Origin: Owenweeksia sp048267305
GTDB taxonomy: Bacteria > Bacteroidota > Bacteroidia > Flavobacteriales > Schleiferiaceae
Assembly (NCBI GenBank): GCA_048267305.1
Contig: JBLWXT010000007.1
Span: 62,001 to 126,000, forward strand
Direction of reading: 5' to 3'
DNA: 64,000 bases
The notes below the pieces were generated by a model that saw only the letters and a list, made by a program, of their open reading frames with translations, was not told where the DNA came from and made no database searches. Position 1 is the stretch's first letter; each line of letters starts with the position of its first letter. Positions 16,000 to 25,715 of the stretch are shown piece after piece. The position numbers were made by a program, and so were the translations under genes.

Positions 16000-18900
16000 A
16001 TGAATTTATCTTTACAGAAAGCATCAACATTTATAGATGTTGGTAACAAACTAAAAATCGGAGCCGTGGCTCTGTTTTTACTTTTATGCACGGTGGCTTC
16101 CGCTACTCATTATCGCTACGGAAATATGAGCTGGCAATTAGTGCCTGGTATGGCCAATACGGTGGATGTAACTATTCAGCAGTCTTGGCGGAGATCCTTT
16201 AGCTCTTTTGGAAATCCGAATGTTGGAGATTCGGTAAATACCACAACTTTGGCAATTCCGGGTCAATCATCTAGGGTAATTTACATTACTGTTACCTCCA
16301 TTAATACGGTTGAAGACTGGTTTTTTGGAACCTATAAGACTAGAATCACATTTCCAGGACCTGGTTCTTACACTCTTTACTACAGTAGTTGTTGTAGGAT
16401 TAACGGTTTGCAAAATAACTCGAGTGGAAACTTCAGAAATGAAACTGTAGTTACCATTGGTAACGGGAATAATGGTCCAAACTCTACAGTGACCCCAATT
16501 ATAAATATGCAAACGGGACAGGCTGGTGCCACTTTTCAAATACCAGCAACCGATCCTGATGGAGATCCATTAAGTTTCAGGTTGGCAACATCTGCTGAGA
16601 CCTCCGCAAATACACCTGCACCTGGGTTTTCGGTTTCCCCAACTGGTCTCGCAACATTTATTACCACTGGAAAAGTAGTTGGTCAACTTTATCAGGCAGC
16701 CGTTACTGTTGAAGATCCTTATGGGGCTAAATCAGTTCTTGATTTTATCATAAGAATTGTAAATATTTCAAATCCTCCATCCTTTGATTATGCAGTAACA
16801 CCAGCCAGTGGAACAGTTTTTAGCGTTCGCCCTGGTGATAGTGTTAAGTTTAAAGTGAAAGCCTTTGATATGGATCCTGGGGATATAGTGACCATTAACG
16901 CGGTGGGGGTTCCTGTTGGAGCCATTTTTACACCACCCATTGTTACGGCCGGTGGCAATCCGGATAGTACAGTTTTTTGCTGGTATCCTACTAATGCAAA
17001 CCTTGGTACATCTGTAATTAACTTTACTGCAGAGGATAATAACAATGTACAGAGCAATACTTCTGTTTCCATCATTGTAAGCCAAAAGCCGCAGTTTGAT
17101 GTACCACCAACACCTGCTCAGGGGGTGCATATGTTTTACGAATGTGGTGATACCATCAAATACATGGTTCAAGCGTCTGATCTAGACCCTAATGATTCTG
17201 TCGTAATAAACAAAGTAGAAGGAAAAGATATGAACGGGAATAAAATTCCTTTATATGCAGGTGCATCTTTTACACCACTTCCTTCAGCCTTGGCAAATCC
17301 TACAAGCGGAACGTTTGAATACATTTTGGGGCCAACAGATTGGGGTCATCGTCATGTGTTCTTTACGGCTGAAGACCAAAACGGTGAAAAAGAGGTTCAC
17401 GAAGTATCGCAGTTAATTAACACGGCTCCAAAAATCACTTCCACACCTGATACCTGTGTGTATGTGGACAGCCTTTTCTATTACAAAGTTGTAGTAATGG
17501 ATAAAGACACGGCCAATGGTGATAGTATAGACATATTTGTATTTAATGCACCGGCATGGTTAACCTTTACCGATTTAGGTAATGGATGTGGTATTCTTTC
17601 AGGAACTCCTACTAGTGGAGATGTTGGAATTAATTTCAATATTCAGGTAGAAGGTCAGGATATTCACCACCACGCTACAGGTTCGGCCCTGCAATTCTTT
17701 AACCTTACGGTAAAAGATTCATCTGTGGTAGACACAGGTTGTGTTGTAGCCGGTTCTTTAAACTTAGTTTCTGATGGATCCTGGATGATGAGCAGCGTAA
17801 CAACGGGTACAAACCTAAGCGGAAACTGGGCCGGAGTTGGCGGAGTATTACCTGCCGATGCCTCCTTTACCATCCCTGCGATGGTAGGTCAGCCATATTC
17901 CTTCCCATCTATTGATTCTGTTGACGGTGCACGTGTTATTGAAACAGGCAGAGATGTAACTTACTTCCAAAAGAAGTTTATGCTTGATGGTAATGATGAC
18001 ATGGCAGCAAGAGTTAAAATGACTGTTGATGATCATACTGAAATTTACATTAATGGTCAGCTTCTGGTAGCACAGTACACTGGTGGTGGCCTCAATTTTA
18101 AGAATCCTGCCTTTGATGCCATGTTTATGGCCAATGGTACTGTCGTTAATCCTAATGCAGGAGGCGAAGGGTTTAGCTTTACTACATTCTCAAATTTGAG
18201 TGATTTGTTTACTCCGGGAATGAATACGATTACAGTAGCTGTGAGAAACTATGCAAAGAGCACCGACAGAGGAGGCTTCTCATTGTTAGTGGATCTTGAT
18301 TATTCATACCAAACTGGTAACTGTGATGCTTTGGATAGTTGTGTTTCTGACAGTAGCTGGAAGTTAAGTACTGTGGTAACAACAGCTACTTCAAATAGCT
18401 ATCCATGGCCTGGTGTGGGTTCTGTACCAGCTACAGCCACATTTACCTTGCCTGTGGTGGTTGGTCAGCCATACCCATGGACTCACCTTTACACTGTTCC
18501 TGGTTCTGAGGTTATTTCTGCGCTAAGCGGGGTTACTTATTATCGTAAAACCTTTGAATTAACAGATCATATCGGAGTAAACACCAGAATAAGGATGTTT
18601 ATGGACGATGACGTTGAAGTGTTTATTAACGGAAATCTGTTGGTTAGAGAAGATGGTATGGGTAAGGAAAACTGGAGAACAGCCAATCACGACATACTAT
18701 TTAAAAGTGATGGAACCGTTGACAATGGTCATATGGGTGGAGATGCCTTTGATTATGTAGGAACCGTTGATATGGATACTGTGCTTAAACCAGGTGCAAA
18801 TGATATAGTGCTTGCTATTCGCAACAGAACCAGCAAGCCTGACTTAGGTGGTTTCTCCTTCAGAATGGATATGGATAAGGGTGGAGCACCGGTGATTAAG

Positions 18901-19179
18901 AAATCTTCTGGTTTCACCAGAGAATCCGCGGTTGTTGAACTAGTTGCCAAGGTTTACCCTAATCCTACGGCTGATTGGATAAACGTTGTGATTCCTGCAT
19001 TTACATCGGAAACAGTAGGAGAAGTTGTTCTGGTTGATATTAATGGAAGAGTGCTTGAGAGCCTTGATATTGATAATGACGAGATGCAGATGGATATGAG
19101 CGCTTATGCATCAGGTATATACTTTGTTAAAGTGAATACCAATGGAGTAATCCATACAGCCAAGGTGTTCAAAAAGTAG
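16000..19179 (+). CDS. Large T9SS-secreted surface protein with Ig-like and duplicated jelly-roll-like domains
   Basis: 1059 residues. A signal/hydrophobic segment (~17-36) precedes an N-terminal beta domain with a vicinal C131/C132 pair. Next come three or four Ig/cadherin-like repeats (~155-570) with DPDGDP-, DMDPGD- and DLDPND-type Ca-binding-like loops. Two clearly homologous ~175-residue modules follow (about 591-768 and 784-960), sharing GSW/SSW-starts, VGQPY, VTYFQKKF/VTYYRKTF and VDDHTEIYINGQLLV/MDDDVEVFINGNLLV; they resemble galactose-binding-type jelly rolls. A type A sorting domain closes the protein (~984-1059, VYPNPTADW). Probably an adhesin or glycan-binding protein; the exact role is unknown. 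Monocistronic, ending at a strong terminator. Confidence 0.85.
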   Translation: MNLSLQKASTFIDVGNKLKIGAVALFLLLCTVASATHYRYGNMSWQLVPGMANTVDVTIQQSWRRSFSSFGNPNVGDSVNTTTLAIPGQSSRVIYITVTSINTVEDWFFGTYKTRITFPGPGSYTLYYSSCCRINGLQNNSSGNFRNETVVTIGNGNNGPNSTVTPIINMQTGQAGATFQIPATDPDGDPLSFRLATSAETSANTPAPGFSVSPTGLATFITTGKVVGQLYQAAVTVEDPYGAKSVLDFIIRIVNISNPPSFDYAVTPASGTVFSVRPGDSVKFKVKAFDMDPGDIVTINAVGVPVGAIFTPPIVTAGGNPDSTVFCWYPTNANLGTSVINFTAEDNNNVQSNTSVSIIVSQKPQFDVPPTPAQGVHMFYECGDTIKYMVQASDLDPNDSVVINKVEGKDMNGNKIPLYAGASFTPLPSALANPTSGTFEYILGPTDWGHRHVFFTAEDQNGEKEVHEVSQLINTAPKITSTPDTCVYVDSLFYYKVVVMDKDTANGDSIDIFVFNAPAWLTFTDLGNGCGILSGTPTSGDVGINFNIQVEGQDIHHHATGSALQFFNLTVKDSSVVDTGCVVAGSLNLVSDGSWMMSSVTTGTNLSGNWAGVGGVLPADASFTIPAMVGQPYSFPSIDSVDGARVIETGRDVTYFQKKFMLDGNDDMAARVKMTVDDHTEIYINGQLLVAQYTGGGLNFKNPAFDAMFMANGTVVNPNAGGEGFSFTTFSNLSDLFTPGMNTITVAVRNYAKSTDRGGFSLLVDLDYSYQTGNCDALDSCVSDSSWKLSTVVTTATSNSYPWPGVGSVPATATFTLPVVVGQPYPWTHLYTVPGSEVISALSGVTYYRKTFELTDHIGVNTRIRMFMDDDVEVFINGNLLVREDGMGKENWRTANHDILFKSDGTVDNGHMGGDAFDYVGTVDMDTVLKPGANDIVLAIRNRTSKPDLGGFSFRMDMDKGGAPVIKKSSGFTRESAVVELVAKVYPNPTADWINVVIPAFTSETVGEVVLVDINGRVLESLDIDNDEMQMDMSAYASGIYFVKVNTNGVIHTAKVFKK

Positions 19180-19205
19180 ATAGAGTCTCTTTAATTGAAA
19201 AATGA

Positions 19206-19240
19206 AAAGCCGCCCCAACAGGCATTGTTGGGGCGGCTTT
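19206..19240. terminator. Strong bidirectional terminator
   Basis: A perfect 15-bp stem (AAAGCCGCCCCAACA and its complement) with a 5-nt loop, flanked by A and T runs. It lies between the plus-strand surface-protein gene and the convergent SPOR gene, so it serves both. Confidence 0.92.
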
Positions 19241-19265
19241 ATTGTATAAAATAGGTGCGGCAAAC

Positions 19266-19703
19266 CTACTCTGGTGCTTCGTTTTCTGTATTTGTAACAA
19301 GGGCGGGAAACTTAATTTTTGTTTTAACAACAAAGCCGCTTCCAAATTCACTTACCACCTGCTTTAAAAACTTCTCGGCTTCAAGCCTGGTTCTGAAATC
19401 ACCGGTTTGAACCTTGTATTCCGGAGATTCGTAAACCGTATAAACAGGTACATTTGGGAATACACTAATGAATTTTGATCTGGTTTTTAGCGTTTCCTGC
19501 TTAGTGCCATTATATACCTGTACACGGTAGCCATCCAATTGTTGCTGGGCCTTGTTTTGCTCAACATATTTCTTCTGCATTTGCGAAATTCCAGGCTCCT
19601 CAGTTAACTTCAATTTAGATGTTTCAGCCTTTTTTGCCTGTGAAAAGCATGTAAAACTTAGTCCGCTGAGGCATAAAGCAAGGGCGATTGATTTTCCTTT
19701 CAT
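19266..19703 (-). CDS. Exported SPOR domain protein
   Basis: 145 residues with a signal peptide (cleavage near SQA at 20-23), a short Gln/Lys-rich coiled linker (QMQKKYVEQNKAQQQ), and a C-terminal SPOR domain (~57-130) reading GYRVQVYNGTKQETL ... YKVQTGDFRTRLEAEKFL. SPOR domains bind peptidoglycan stripped of stem peptides, often at septa. Small SPOR proteins of this layout are common in Flavobacteria. It is monocistronic, divergent from actA, and shares the strong bidirectional terminator at its 3' end. Confidence 0.85.
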   Translation of the reverse strand: MKGKSIALALCLSGLSFTCFSQAKKAETSKLKLTEEPGISQMQKKYVEQNKAQQQLDGYRVQVYNGTKQETLKTRSKFISVFPNVPVYTVYESPEYKVQTGDFRTRLEAEKFLKQVVSEFGSGFVVKTKIKFPALVTNTENEAPE

Positions 19704-19831
19704 GTTTGTATCCTATTAAAATGCAAAACTATAGCTTTTGAATGGAGGTGAAATTACAGCTCATGATTATTTAGAACCATTATAAATTTAAAAGGTTCTT
19801 ACGCGGATATTCGCAAAATGCCTTTAAGTCT

Positions 19832-19839
19832 TAAATTTG
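19832..19839 (+). promoter_or_regulatory. -7 box (TAAATTTG) for the act-cox operon
   Basis: A TAnnTTTG match 40 bp upstream of the actA ATG, the only such box in the spacer between the divergent SPOR gene and actA. It would drive the long actABCDEF-coxBA transcript. Confidence 0.55.
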
Positions 19840-19878
19840 CCCACCGAAGAAGACCCGCTATATTATTAGGCACCGACA

Positions 19879-21111
19879 ATGAGAAAACGTTTAATCGACC
19901 AAGTTTCGCGCTTAGCACTCTCCATAATTTTTCTTTTATCAGCTTTTGTGGGCTCCGCTCAGGGAGATGCTGCAAATGGAAAGTCTATATTCAATGCCAA
20001 TTGTGCTGCTTGTCACAAGTTGGATAAAAAATCAATCGGACCCGCCCTTGGTGGAGTTACTGAAAGGAGGGATGCCGAGTGGTTAAAACAATGGATCAGG
20101 GACAATGCAGCCCTACGCGCATCCGGTGATGCGGACGCCATCGCTATTTATGAAGAGTATAATGGTGTAGCCATGACTCCTTTTCCTGGTCTGTCTGATC
20201 AGGATATAGCAGATATTCTGGCTTATACTGAAAACCCTCCCGTAGCTCCCGGTCAAACTGCTGAAACTCCCGGAGCTCATCCTGTGGATACAGCCGGAGA
20301 TGACAATACTATGTTGTTGATTGGTCTGGGTGTTGTACTTCTTTTGCTGATTGTTCTCTTGGCTAAGGTTAAGAATACCCTCAAGCAGGTTAAGGGAGAG
20401 GAAGCAAACACCATTATTGAAGAGGCTAATATTATTACAAGAACAGCCTTAAAGAATCCTAAAATTGTTGCTCTGTTAACCATAGTGGTAGCCGTTGTGC
20501 TTCTGTCTGAGCTATTTATTGCTCTGATGAGTATAGGCGTTACTGAACACTACGAGCCGGAGCAGCCCATTGCATTTTCGCATAAGCTACATGCAGGGGA
20601 TAATAAAATCGACTGTAATTACTGTCACTACGGTGCCCGTAAGAGTATGGTTTCCAATGTTCCCTCCGCAAATGTGTGTATGAACTGCCACATGAATATT
20701 CATGAAGGGCCAACCACAGGAACCGAGGAAATTGCTAAAATTTATGCTGCAGTTGGTTTTGATCCGGCCGAAATGAAGTATATCGAGGATTACGAGGAAA
20801 AGCCAATTAAATGGGTTCGTATTCATGATCTTCCTGATTTGTCATATTTCAATCACTCTCAGCACGTAACTGCCGGTGGTTTGGCTTGTCAAACCTGCCA
20901 TGGTCCTGTTGAGGAGATGGAGGAAGTGTATCAGTACTCACCTCTTACTATGAGCTGGTGTATTAACTGTCACCGCGAAACTGAGGTGGATGTGAAGTCA
21001 AATGAGTACTACTCTGAAATGCATGAGCAATTGAAGGAGAAGTTTGGTGCAGATGCGAAAATCACTGTAGAGATGATCGGTGGTTTGGAGTGTGGAAAAT
21101 GTCACTATTAA
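19879..21111 (+). CDS. actA: Alternative complex III multihaem subunit ActA with fused N-terminal cytochrome c domain
   Basis: Electron-transfer subunit of alternative complex III (quinol:cytochrome c/oxidase oxidoreductase). 410 residues: signal (~10-27), a mono-haem cytochrome c domain with CAACH at 42-46, membrane helices at ~143-161 and ~196-217, then a C-terminal five-haem region with CxxCH at 246, 267, 337, 361 and 405. Six haem sites in total; the pentahaem part corresponds to the classic ActA. Both soluble haem domains should be periplasmic. First gene of actABCDEF-coxBA, 25 bp before actB. Confidence 0.93.
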   Translation: MRKRLIDQVSRLALSIIFLLSAFVGSAQGDAANGKSIFNANCAACHKLDKKSIGPALGGVTERRDAEWLKQWIRDNAALRASGDADAIAIYEEYNGVAMTPFPGLSDQDIADILAYTENPPVAPGQTAETPGAHPVDTAGDDNTMLLIGLGVVLLLLIVLLAKVKNTLKQVKGEEANTIIEEANIITRTALKNPKIVALLTIVVAVVLLSELFIALMSIGVTEHYEPEQPIAFSHKLHAGDNKIDCNYCHYGARKSMVSNVPSANVCMNCHMNIHEGPTTGTEEIAKIYAAVGFDPAEMKYIEDYEEKPIKWVRIHDLPDLSYFNHSQHVTAGGLACQTCHGPVEEMEEVYQYSPLTMSWCINCHRETEVDVKSNEYYSEMHEQLKEKFGADAKITVEMIGGLECGKCHY

Positions 21112-21136
21112 TTAAGAATAATCTTTCCCTACTATA

Positions 21137-24100
21137 ATGGTTGAAAATAAGAAATACTGGAAAGGAATTGAGGAGTTGGGAGATTCTGATATCGTTAAGA
21201 ATCTACAGCAGAATGAGTTTCCTACTGAGATTTCCACTGAGGAGTTTCTTGGTGATAAGGAGAAGTTAGATTCTTCATCCACCACAAGACGTGACTTTTT
21301 GAAGTACATGGGTTTTTCTACTGCTGCTGCAACTTTGGCTGCTTGTGAATCACCTATTAGTGAAACTATACCTTATGTAGTGGCTCCCGAGGAGGTTATT
21401 CCCGGTATTGCCAATTACTACGCTACTACTTATTATGATGGTCATGATTACGCTTCCATTCTGGTGAAAACCAGAGAGGGAAGACCTATCAAGATCGAAA
21501 ACAATAAAATGGCCACCATTAATGGTGCTGCCAATACCCGTATCCATGGTTCTGTATTGAATCTGTATGATGCAACCCGCGTACAGTCTCCTATGATTGA
21601 TGGCAAGGCTGCTAGCTGGAGTGATGTGGATGCCGCGGTAAAAAAGGCTTTGGAAAGTGCTGCAGGAAGTGGGAAACAATCAGTGTTGCTTACTTCAACC
21701 GTAATCAGCCCAACTTCCCAAAAGCTTATTAATGAGTTTGCTACTCAAAATAGTAACTTCAAACACGTAATGTATGATGGTTTTTCCTATTCAGGAAAGC
21801 TTGATGCCATCGAAGCTGCCACAGGAGCAAGAGCATTGCCAACCTATAACTTTAAGAAGGCCAATGTAATCGTAAGCTTTGGTGCTGATTTTCTTGGTGA
21901 CTGGACGGGGCAACGTGTGAATGGAGATTACTCCTCAAGAAGAATCCCAGGTAAAAATATGTCGCGCCACATCCAGTTTGAGTCAAACATGACCAACACC
22001 GGAGCTATGGCCGATAAGCGTTACAAGATCAAGCCATCTCAAATTGGCTCTGCGCTTACTGCACTATATAACGAAATTACCGGAAACTCACTTCCAACGG
22101 GTAAAACCGCTCTTGATAAAGAAATTAAGAGTGCTGCTGCTGAACTTAAAAAGGCAGGTAGAAACGGACTTGTGGTTTCAGGAACCAATGATGCCGATAT
22201 CGAGGCTATTACAATTGCCATTAACAAGGCACTTGGAGCTGATGGTACAACCTTAAGCTATTCTAAAAAGGCACATTTCCGCAAGGGTAGTGATTCTGCC
22301 ATGACTCAGCTTATAGCTGATATGAATGCAGGTAATGTAGGTACATTGATGGTGGATAACCTTAATGTGGCTTATGTTCTTTCGGGTAACGAAAAACTTG
22401 CAGCTGGAATGAAAAAGGTAGGTACCACAGTGTACTTTACCGAAAAGATGGATGAAACGGCTAAGATGGCCAACATCATTTGCGCTAAGCACAATTGCCT
22501 TGAAAGTTGGGGTGATGCAATGCCGGTAGACGGAGAGTATAGCGTAATGCAACCTACCATCCGTCCCTTATTTGATACAAGACAAATGGAAGATTGCCTG
22601 CTGACATGGTCTGGCAATTCAAAATCATACTATAATTACCTTACTGATAACTGGAGTGCCGGGATACTTGGCGGATCAGAATGGAGCAAGGCTCTTCATG
22701 ATGGTGTGCTTTCATCTCATGGATCTGCACCAGTAGTAACTAATGGTGTTACTGCCGATTCTGTAAATGCAAAAACTGAGTCAGCCGGTTTAGTTGCCGG
22801 GTTGGTGAGCGAGGTTAAGGATTTGTTTGACGGAGGTGATTCCGATGCGATGGGAACTATGTCCTCATCGGTTGATCTTAATGCTGCCGCAAGTCGTTTG
22901 AGTAAGAAAAGCGGAAGCGGCTTTGAAATCGAATTTTATCAAAAAACCGGAATGGGTGTTGGTCAATTGGCAAACAACCCTTGGTTACAGGAATTTCCGG
23001 ATCCTATTACCCGTGTGGGTTGGGATAACTACTTAACTATGTCCGCTTCTGATGCCCTTGAATTGGGTATTAAGAACTGGCACGTTTCCAACGGTGCCTT
23101 AAATGGTCATACGGCCAATATCACCGTTAATGGAAAATCAATCGAAAATGTACCGGTGTTTATTCAGCCCGGGCAAGCCAAAGGCTCTGTGGGCTTAGCT
23201 GTTGGCTACGGTCGCGAGGGTATAGGCAGAGCCGCTGAAGGTGTTGGTAAAAACGCTTTTGCCGTTATGCCTAATGGTCAGCATACTGCTTCTGTTGAAA
23301 TCACTGCTACCGAAACTGAGCATGAATACGCCTGTATTCAGCTTGCTCATACCATGATGGGACGCAAGATTGTGAACGAAACAGTTCTTGATACCTATCT
23401 GAACAAGCCAGCTGGCGAATGGAATAAGATTACCATATTTGAAACACATAAAGGACCACTAACGGCAGCCGAAACCAATCTTTGGGATGATTTTGATCAT
23501 CAGGCAGGGCCAATGTGGAACATGTCTATCGACCTGAACCTGTGTAATGGTTGTGGAGCCTGTGTTATCGCTTGTCAAAGTGAAAACAATGTGCCCGTGG
23601 TAGGTAAGGACGAAATGCGCAGATCGAGAGATATGCACTGGATCAGAATTGACCGCTACTATAGTAGTGACATGACTGAGGAAGTAGCCGAGGAAGAAGG
23701 CGTAAGTGGAATCGAGAAATTCGCGGCCATGGAGCACCCTTCGGAGAGTCCGGATGTTTTCTTCCAGCCTGTGATGTGCCAGCACTGTAATCACGCCCCT
23801 TGTGAAACGGTTTGTCCGGTGGCAGCTACAACACATAGTGCCGAAGGTCTTAACCACATGGCTTATAACCGCTGTATTGGTACCCGTTACTGTGCTAACA
23901 ACTGCCCTTATAAGGTGCGTAGGTTTAACTGGTTCCAGTATCACGATGGCAGTAAGGATGAGTTTAATGTAAACTATGCCATGAATGAAGACTTGGGACG
24001 TATGGTTTTGAACCCAGACGTTACCGTTAGGTCTCGTGGTGTTATGGAAAAATGTTCACTTTGTATTCAGCGTATCCAGCTCGGGAAACTAGAGGCTAAG

Positions 24101-24307
24101 AAAGAAGGACGTAAGCTGAAGGATGGTGAAATAAGAACTGCCTGTATGGATGCCTGTGATTCAGGAGCCATTAAATTTGGCGATGTAAATAATAAGGAGA
24201 GCGCTGTATTTGCACTTAAAAATGACAGCAGGATGTATCATCTTCTTGAGGAAGTAGGTACTCAGCCTTCAATTTTTTATCAAACTAAGGTTAGAAACAG
24301 AGCTTAA
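21137..24307 (+). CDS. actB: Alternative complex III subunit ActB (Tat-variant molybdopterin oxidoreductase-like, Fe-S)
   Basis: 1056 residues combining a molybdopterin-oxidoreductase-like region (~75-750) and a C-terminal four-cluster ferredoxin region (~790-1050). In ACIII the first part is known to lack a cofactor; the second carries Fe-S clusters. An unusual Tat signal sits ~50 residues in: RRDFLKYMGF with RR at 51-52 and a likely lipidated C70 (LAAC), as in the 'TAT-variant-translocated' family. Cys motifs are CNGCGACVIAC, CQHCNHAPCETVC, CIGTRYCANNC and CSLC...CMDAC. It passes electrons from the quinol site towards ActA. Confidence 0.95.
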   Translation: MVENKKYWKGIEELGDSDIVKNLQQNEFPTEISTEEFLGDKEKLDSSSTTRRDFLKYMGFSTAAATLAACESPISETIPYVVAPEEVIPGIANYYATTYYDGHDYASILVKTREGRPIKIENNKMATINGAANTRIHGSVLNLYDATRVQSPMIDGKAASWSDVDAAVKKALESAAGSGKQSVLLTSTVISPTSQKLINEFATQNSNFKHVMYDGFSYSGKLDAIEAATGARALPTYNFKKANVIVSFGADFLGDWTGQRVNGDYSSRRIPGKNMSRHIQFESNMTNTGAMADKRYKIKPSQIGSALTALYNEITGNSLPTGKTALDKEIKSAAAELKKAGRNGLVVSGTNDADIEAITIAINKALGADGTTLSYSKKAHFRKGSDSAMTQLIADMNAGNVGTLMVDNLNVAYVLSGNEKLAAGMKKVGTTVYFTEKMDETAKMANIICAKHNCLESWGDAMPVDGEYSVMQPTIRPLFDTRQMEDCLLTWSGNSKSYYNYLTDNWSAGILGGSEWSKALHDGVLSSHGSAPVVTNGVTADSVNAKTESAGLVAGLVSEVKDLFDGGDSDAMGTMSSSVDLNAAASRLSKKSGSGFEIEFYQKTGMGVGQLANNPWLQEFPDPITRVGWDNYLTMSASDALELGIKNWHVSNGALNGHTANITVNGKSIENVPVFIQPGQAKGSVGLAVGYGREGIGRAAEGVGKNAFAVMPNGQHTASVEITATETEHEYACIQLAHTMMGRKIVNETVLDTYLNKPAGEWNKITIFETHKGPLTAAETNLWDDFDHQAGPMWNMSIDLNLCNGCGACVIACQSENNVPVVGKDEMRRSRDMHWIRIDRYYSSDMTEEVAEEEGVSGIEKFAAMEHPSESPDVFFQPVMCQHCNHAPCETVCPVAATTHSAEGLNHMAYNRCIGTRYCANNCPYKVRRFNWFQYHDGSKDEFNVNYAMNEDLGRMVLNPDVTVRSRGVMEKCSLCIQRIQLGKLEAKKEGRKLKDGEIRTACMDACDSGAIKFGDVNNKESAVFALKNDSRMYHLLEEVGTQPSIFYQTKVRNRA

Positions 24308-24326
24308 AAAATTATAAAGAAGACGC

Positions 24327-25715
24327 ATGCATTACGAAGCTCCCATTAGAGAACCACTAATTATCGGTGACAAAAGCTACCACGATATTACGGTGGATGT
24401 TGCCCGTCCGGTTGAAACCAAGGCCCCACGCGCCTGGTGGATTGTGTTTTCCCTTGCACTTATCGCCTTTCTTTGGGGGGTAGGTTGTATTCTTTACACC
24501 ATTGGTGTAGGTATTGGAACCTGGGGTTTGAATAAAACCGTAGGTTGGGCATGGGATATCACCAACTTTGTGTGGTGGGTAGGTATTGGTCACGCAGGTA
24601 CACTTATCTCTGCAGTACTTTTATTATTCCGTCAAAAGTGGAGAATGTCCATCAACCGATCTGCGGAAGCAATGACCATTTTCTCGGTTATTCAGGCAGC
24701 ACTCTTCCCGGGTATACACATGGGTCGTATTTGGTTGGCCTATTTCGTATTCCCAATTCCCAATCAGTTGGGTTCGTTATGGGTAAACTTTAACTCACCA
24801 CTATTGTGGGATGTTTTTGCGATATCAACATATTTCTCGGTATCAGTAGTGTTCTGGTATGTAGGGTTAATACCTGATTTTGCCATGATCCGCGACCGTG
24901 CCGTGAGACCTGTAACTCAGCATATCTATAAGATATTGAGTTTTGGCTGGGGAGGAAAGGCCAAACACTGGCAGCGCTTTGAGGAAGTATCTTTGGTACT
25001 TGCCGGATTAGCTACACCACTTGTGCTTTCTGTACACACTATTGTATCTATGGATTTTGCCACCTCTGTAATTCCTGGTTGGCACACCACCATCTTCCCA
25101 CCTTACTTTGTGGCAGGAGCGATCTTCTCAGGATTTGCCATGGTAAACACCCTCCTTATCATTGTAAGGAAGGTATTTAAAATGGAGGATTATATCACCA
25201 TTGGTCATATTGAGATGATGAACATCATTATCATGCTTACAGGTTCTATAGTAGGTGTTGCCTATATCACAGAGCTATTTATGGCGTGGTACTCCGGTGT
25301 TGAATACGAGCAGTATGCTTTCCTAAACCGTGCAACCGGACCTTACTGGTGGGCATACTGGAGTATGATGACTTGTAACGTATTTAGCCCACAGTTTATG
25401 TGGTTTAAGAAATTGAGAACAAGTCTTATCTTCTCCTTTATTATTTCTATCGTAGTAAATATTGGTATGTGGTTCGAGCGTTTCGTGATTATCGTAACCT
25501 CACTGCATAGAGATTATCTTCCTTCTTCATGGAGTATGTTCTCACCAACATTTGTAGACATTGGAATTTTTATCGGTACTATCGGATTTTTCTTTGTGTT
25601 ATTTCTTCTTTATGCCCGTAGCTTCCCGGTTATTGCTCAGGCAGAATTGAAGACTATTTTGAAATCATCAGGGGAGAACTATAAAAAATTGCAAGAGAAA
25701 GATGCACACCACTGA
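24327..25715 (+). CDS. actC: Alternative complex III membrane subunit ActC (NrfD/PsrC family)
   Basis: An inner-membrane subunit of about ten helices, 462 residues, of the NrfD/PsrC type that forms the quinol-binding and proposed proton-translocating part of ACIII. Conserved features are the N-terminal PLIIGDKSYHDIT, the W-rich helix 2 loop, GIHMGRIWLAYFVFP, VLSVHTIVSMDFA and GWHTTIFPPYFVAGAIFSG. Its homologue actF is four genes downstream. It starts 19 bp after actB, and its 3' end overlaps actD by 14 bp. Confidence 0.95.
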   Translation: MHYEAPIREPLIIGDKSYHDITVDVARPVETKAPRAWWIVFSLALIAFLWGVGCILYTIGVGIGTWGLNKTVGWAWDITNFVWWVGIGHAGTLISAVLLLFRQKWRMSINRSAEAMTIFSVIQAALFPGIHMGRIWLAYFVFPIPNQLGSLWVNFNSPLLWDVFAISTYFSVSVVFWYVGLIPDFAMIRDRAVRPVTQHIYKILSFGWGGKAKHWQRFEEVSLVLAGLATPLVLSVHTIVSMDFATSVIPGWHTTIFPPYFVAGAIFSGFAMVNTLLIIVRKVFKMEDYITIGHIEMMNIIIMLTGSIVGVAYITELFMAWYSGVEYEQYAFLNRATGPYWWAYWSMMTCNVFSPQFMWFKKLRTSLIFSFIISIVVNIGMWFERFVIIVTSLHRDYLPSSWSMFSPTFVDIGIFIGTIGFFFVLFLLYARSFPVIAQAELKTILKSSGENYKKLQEKDAHH

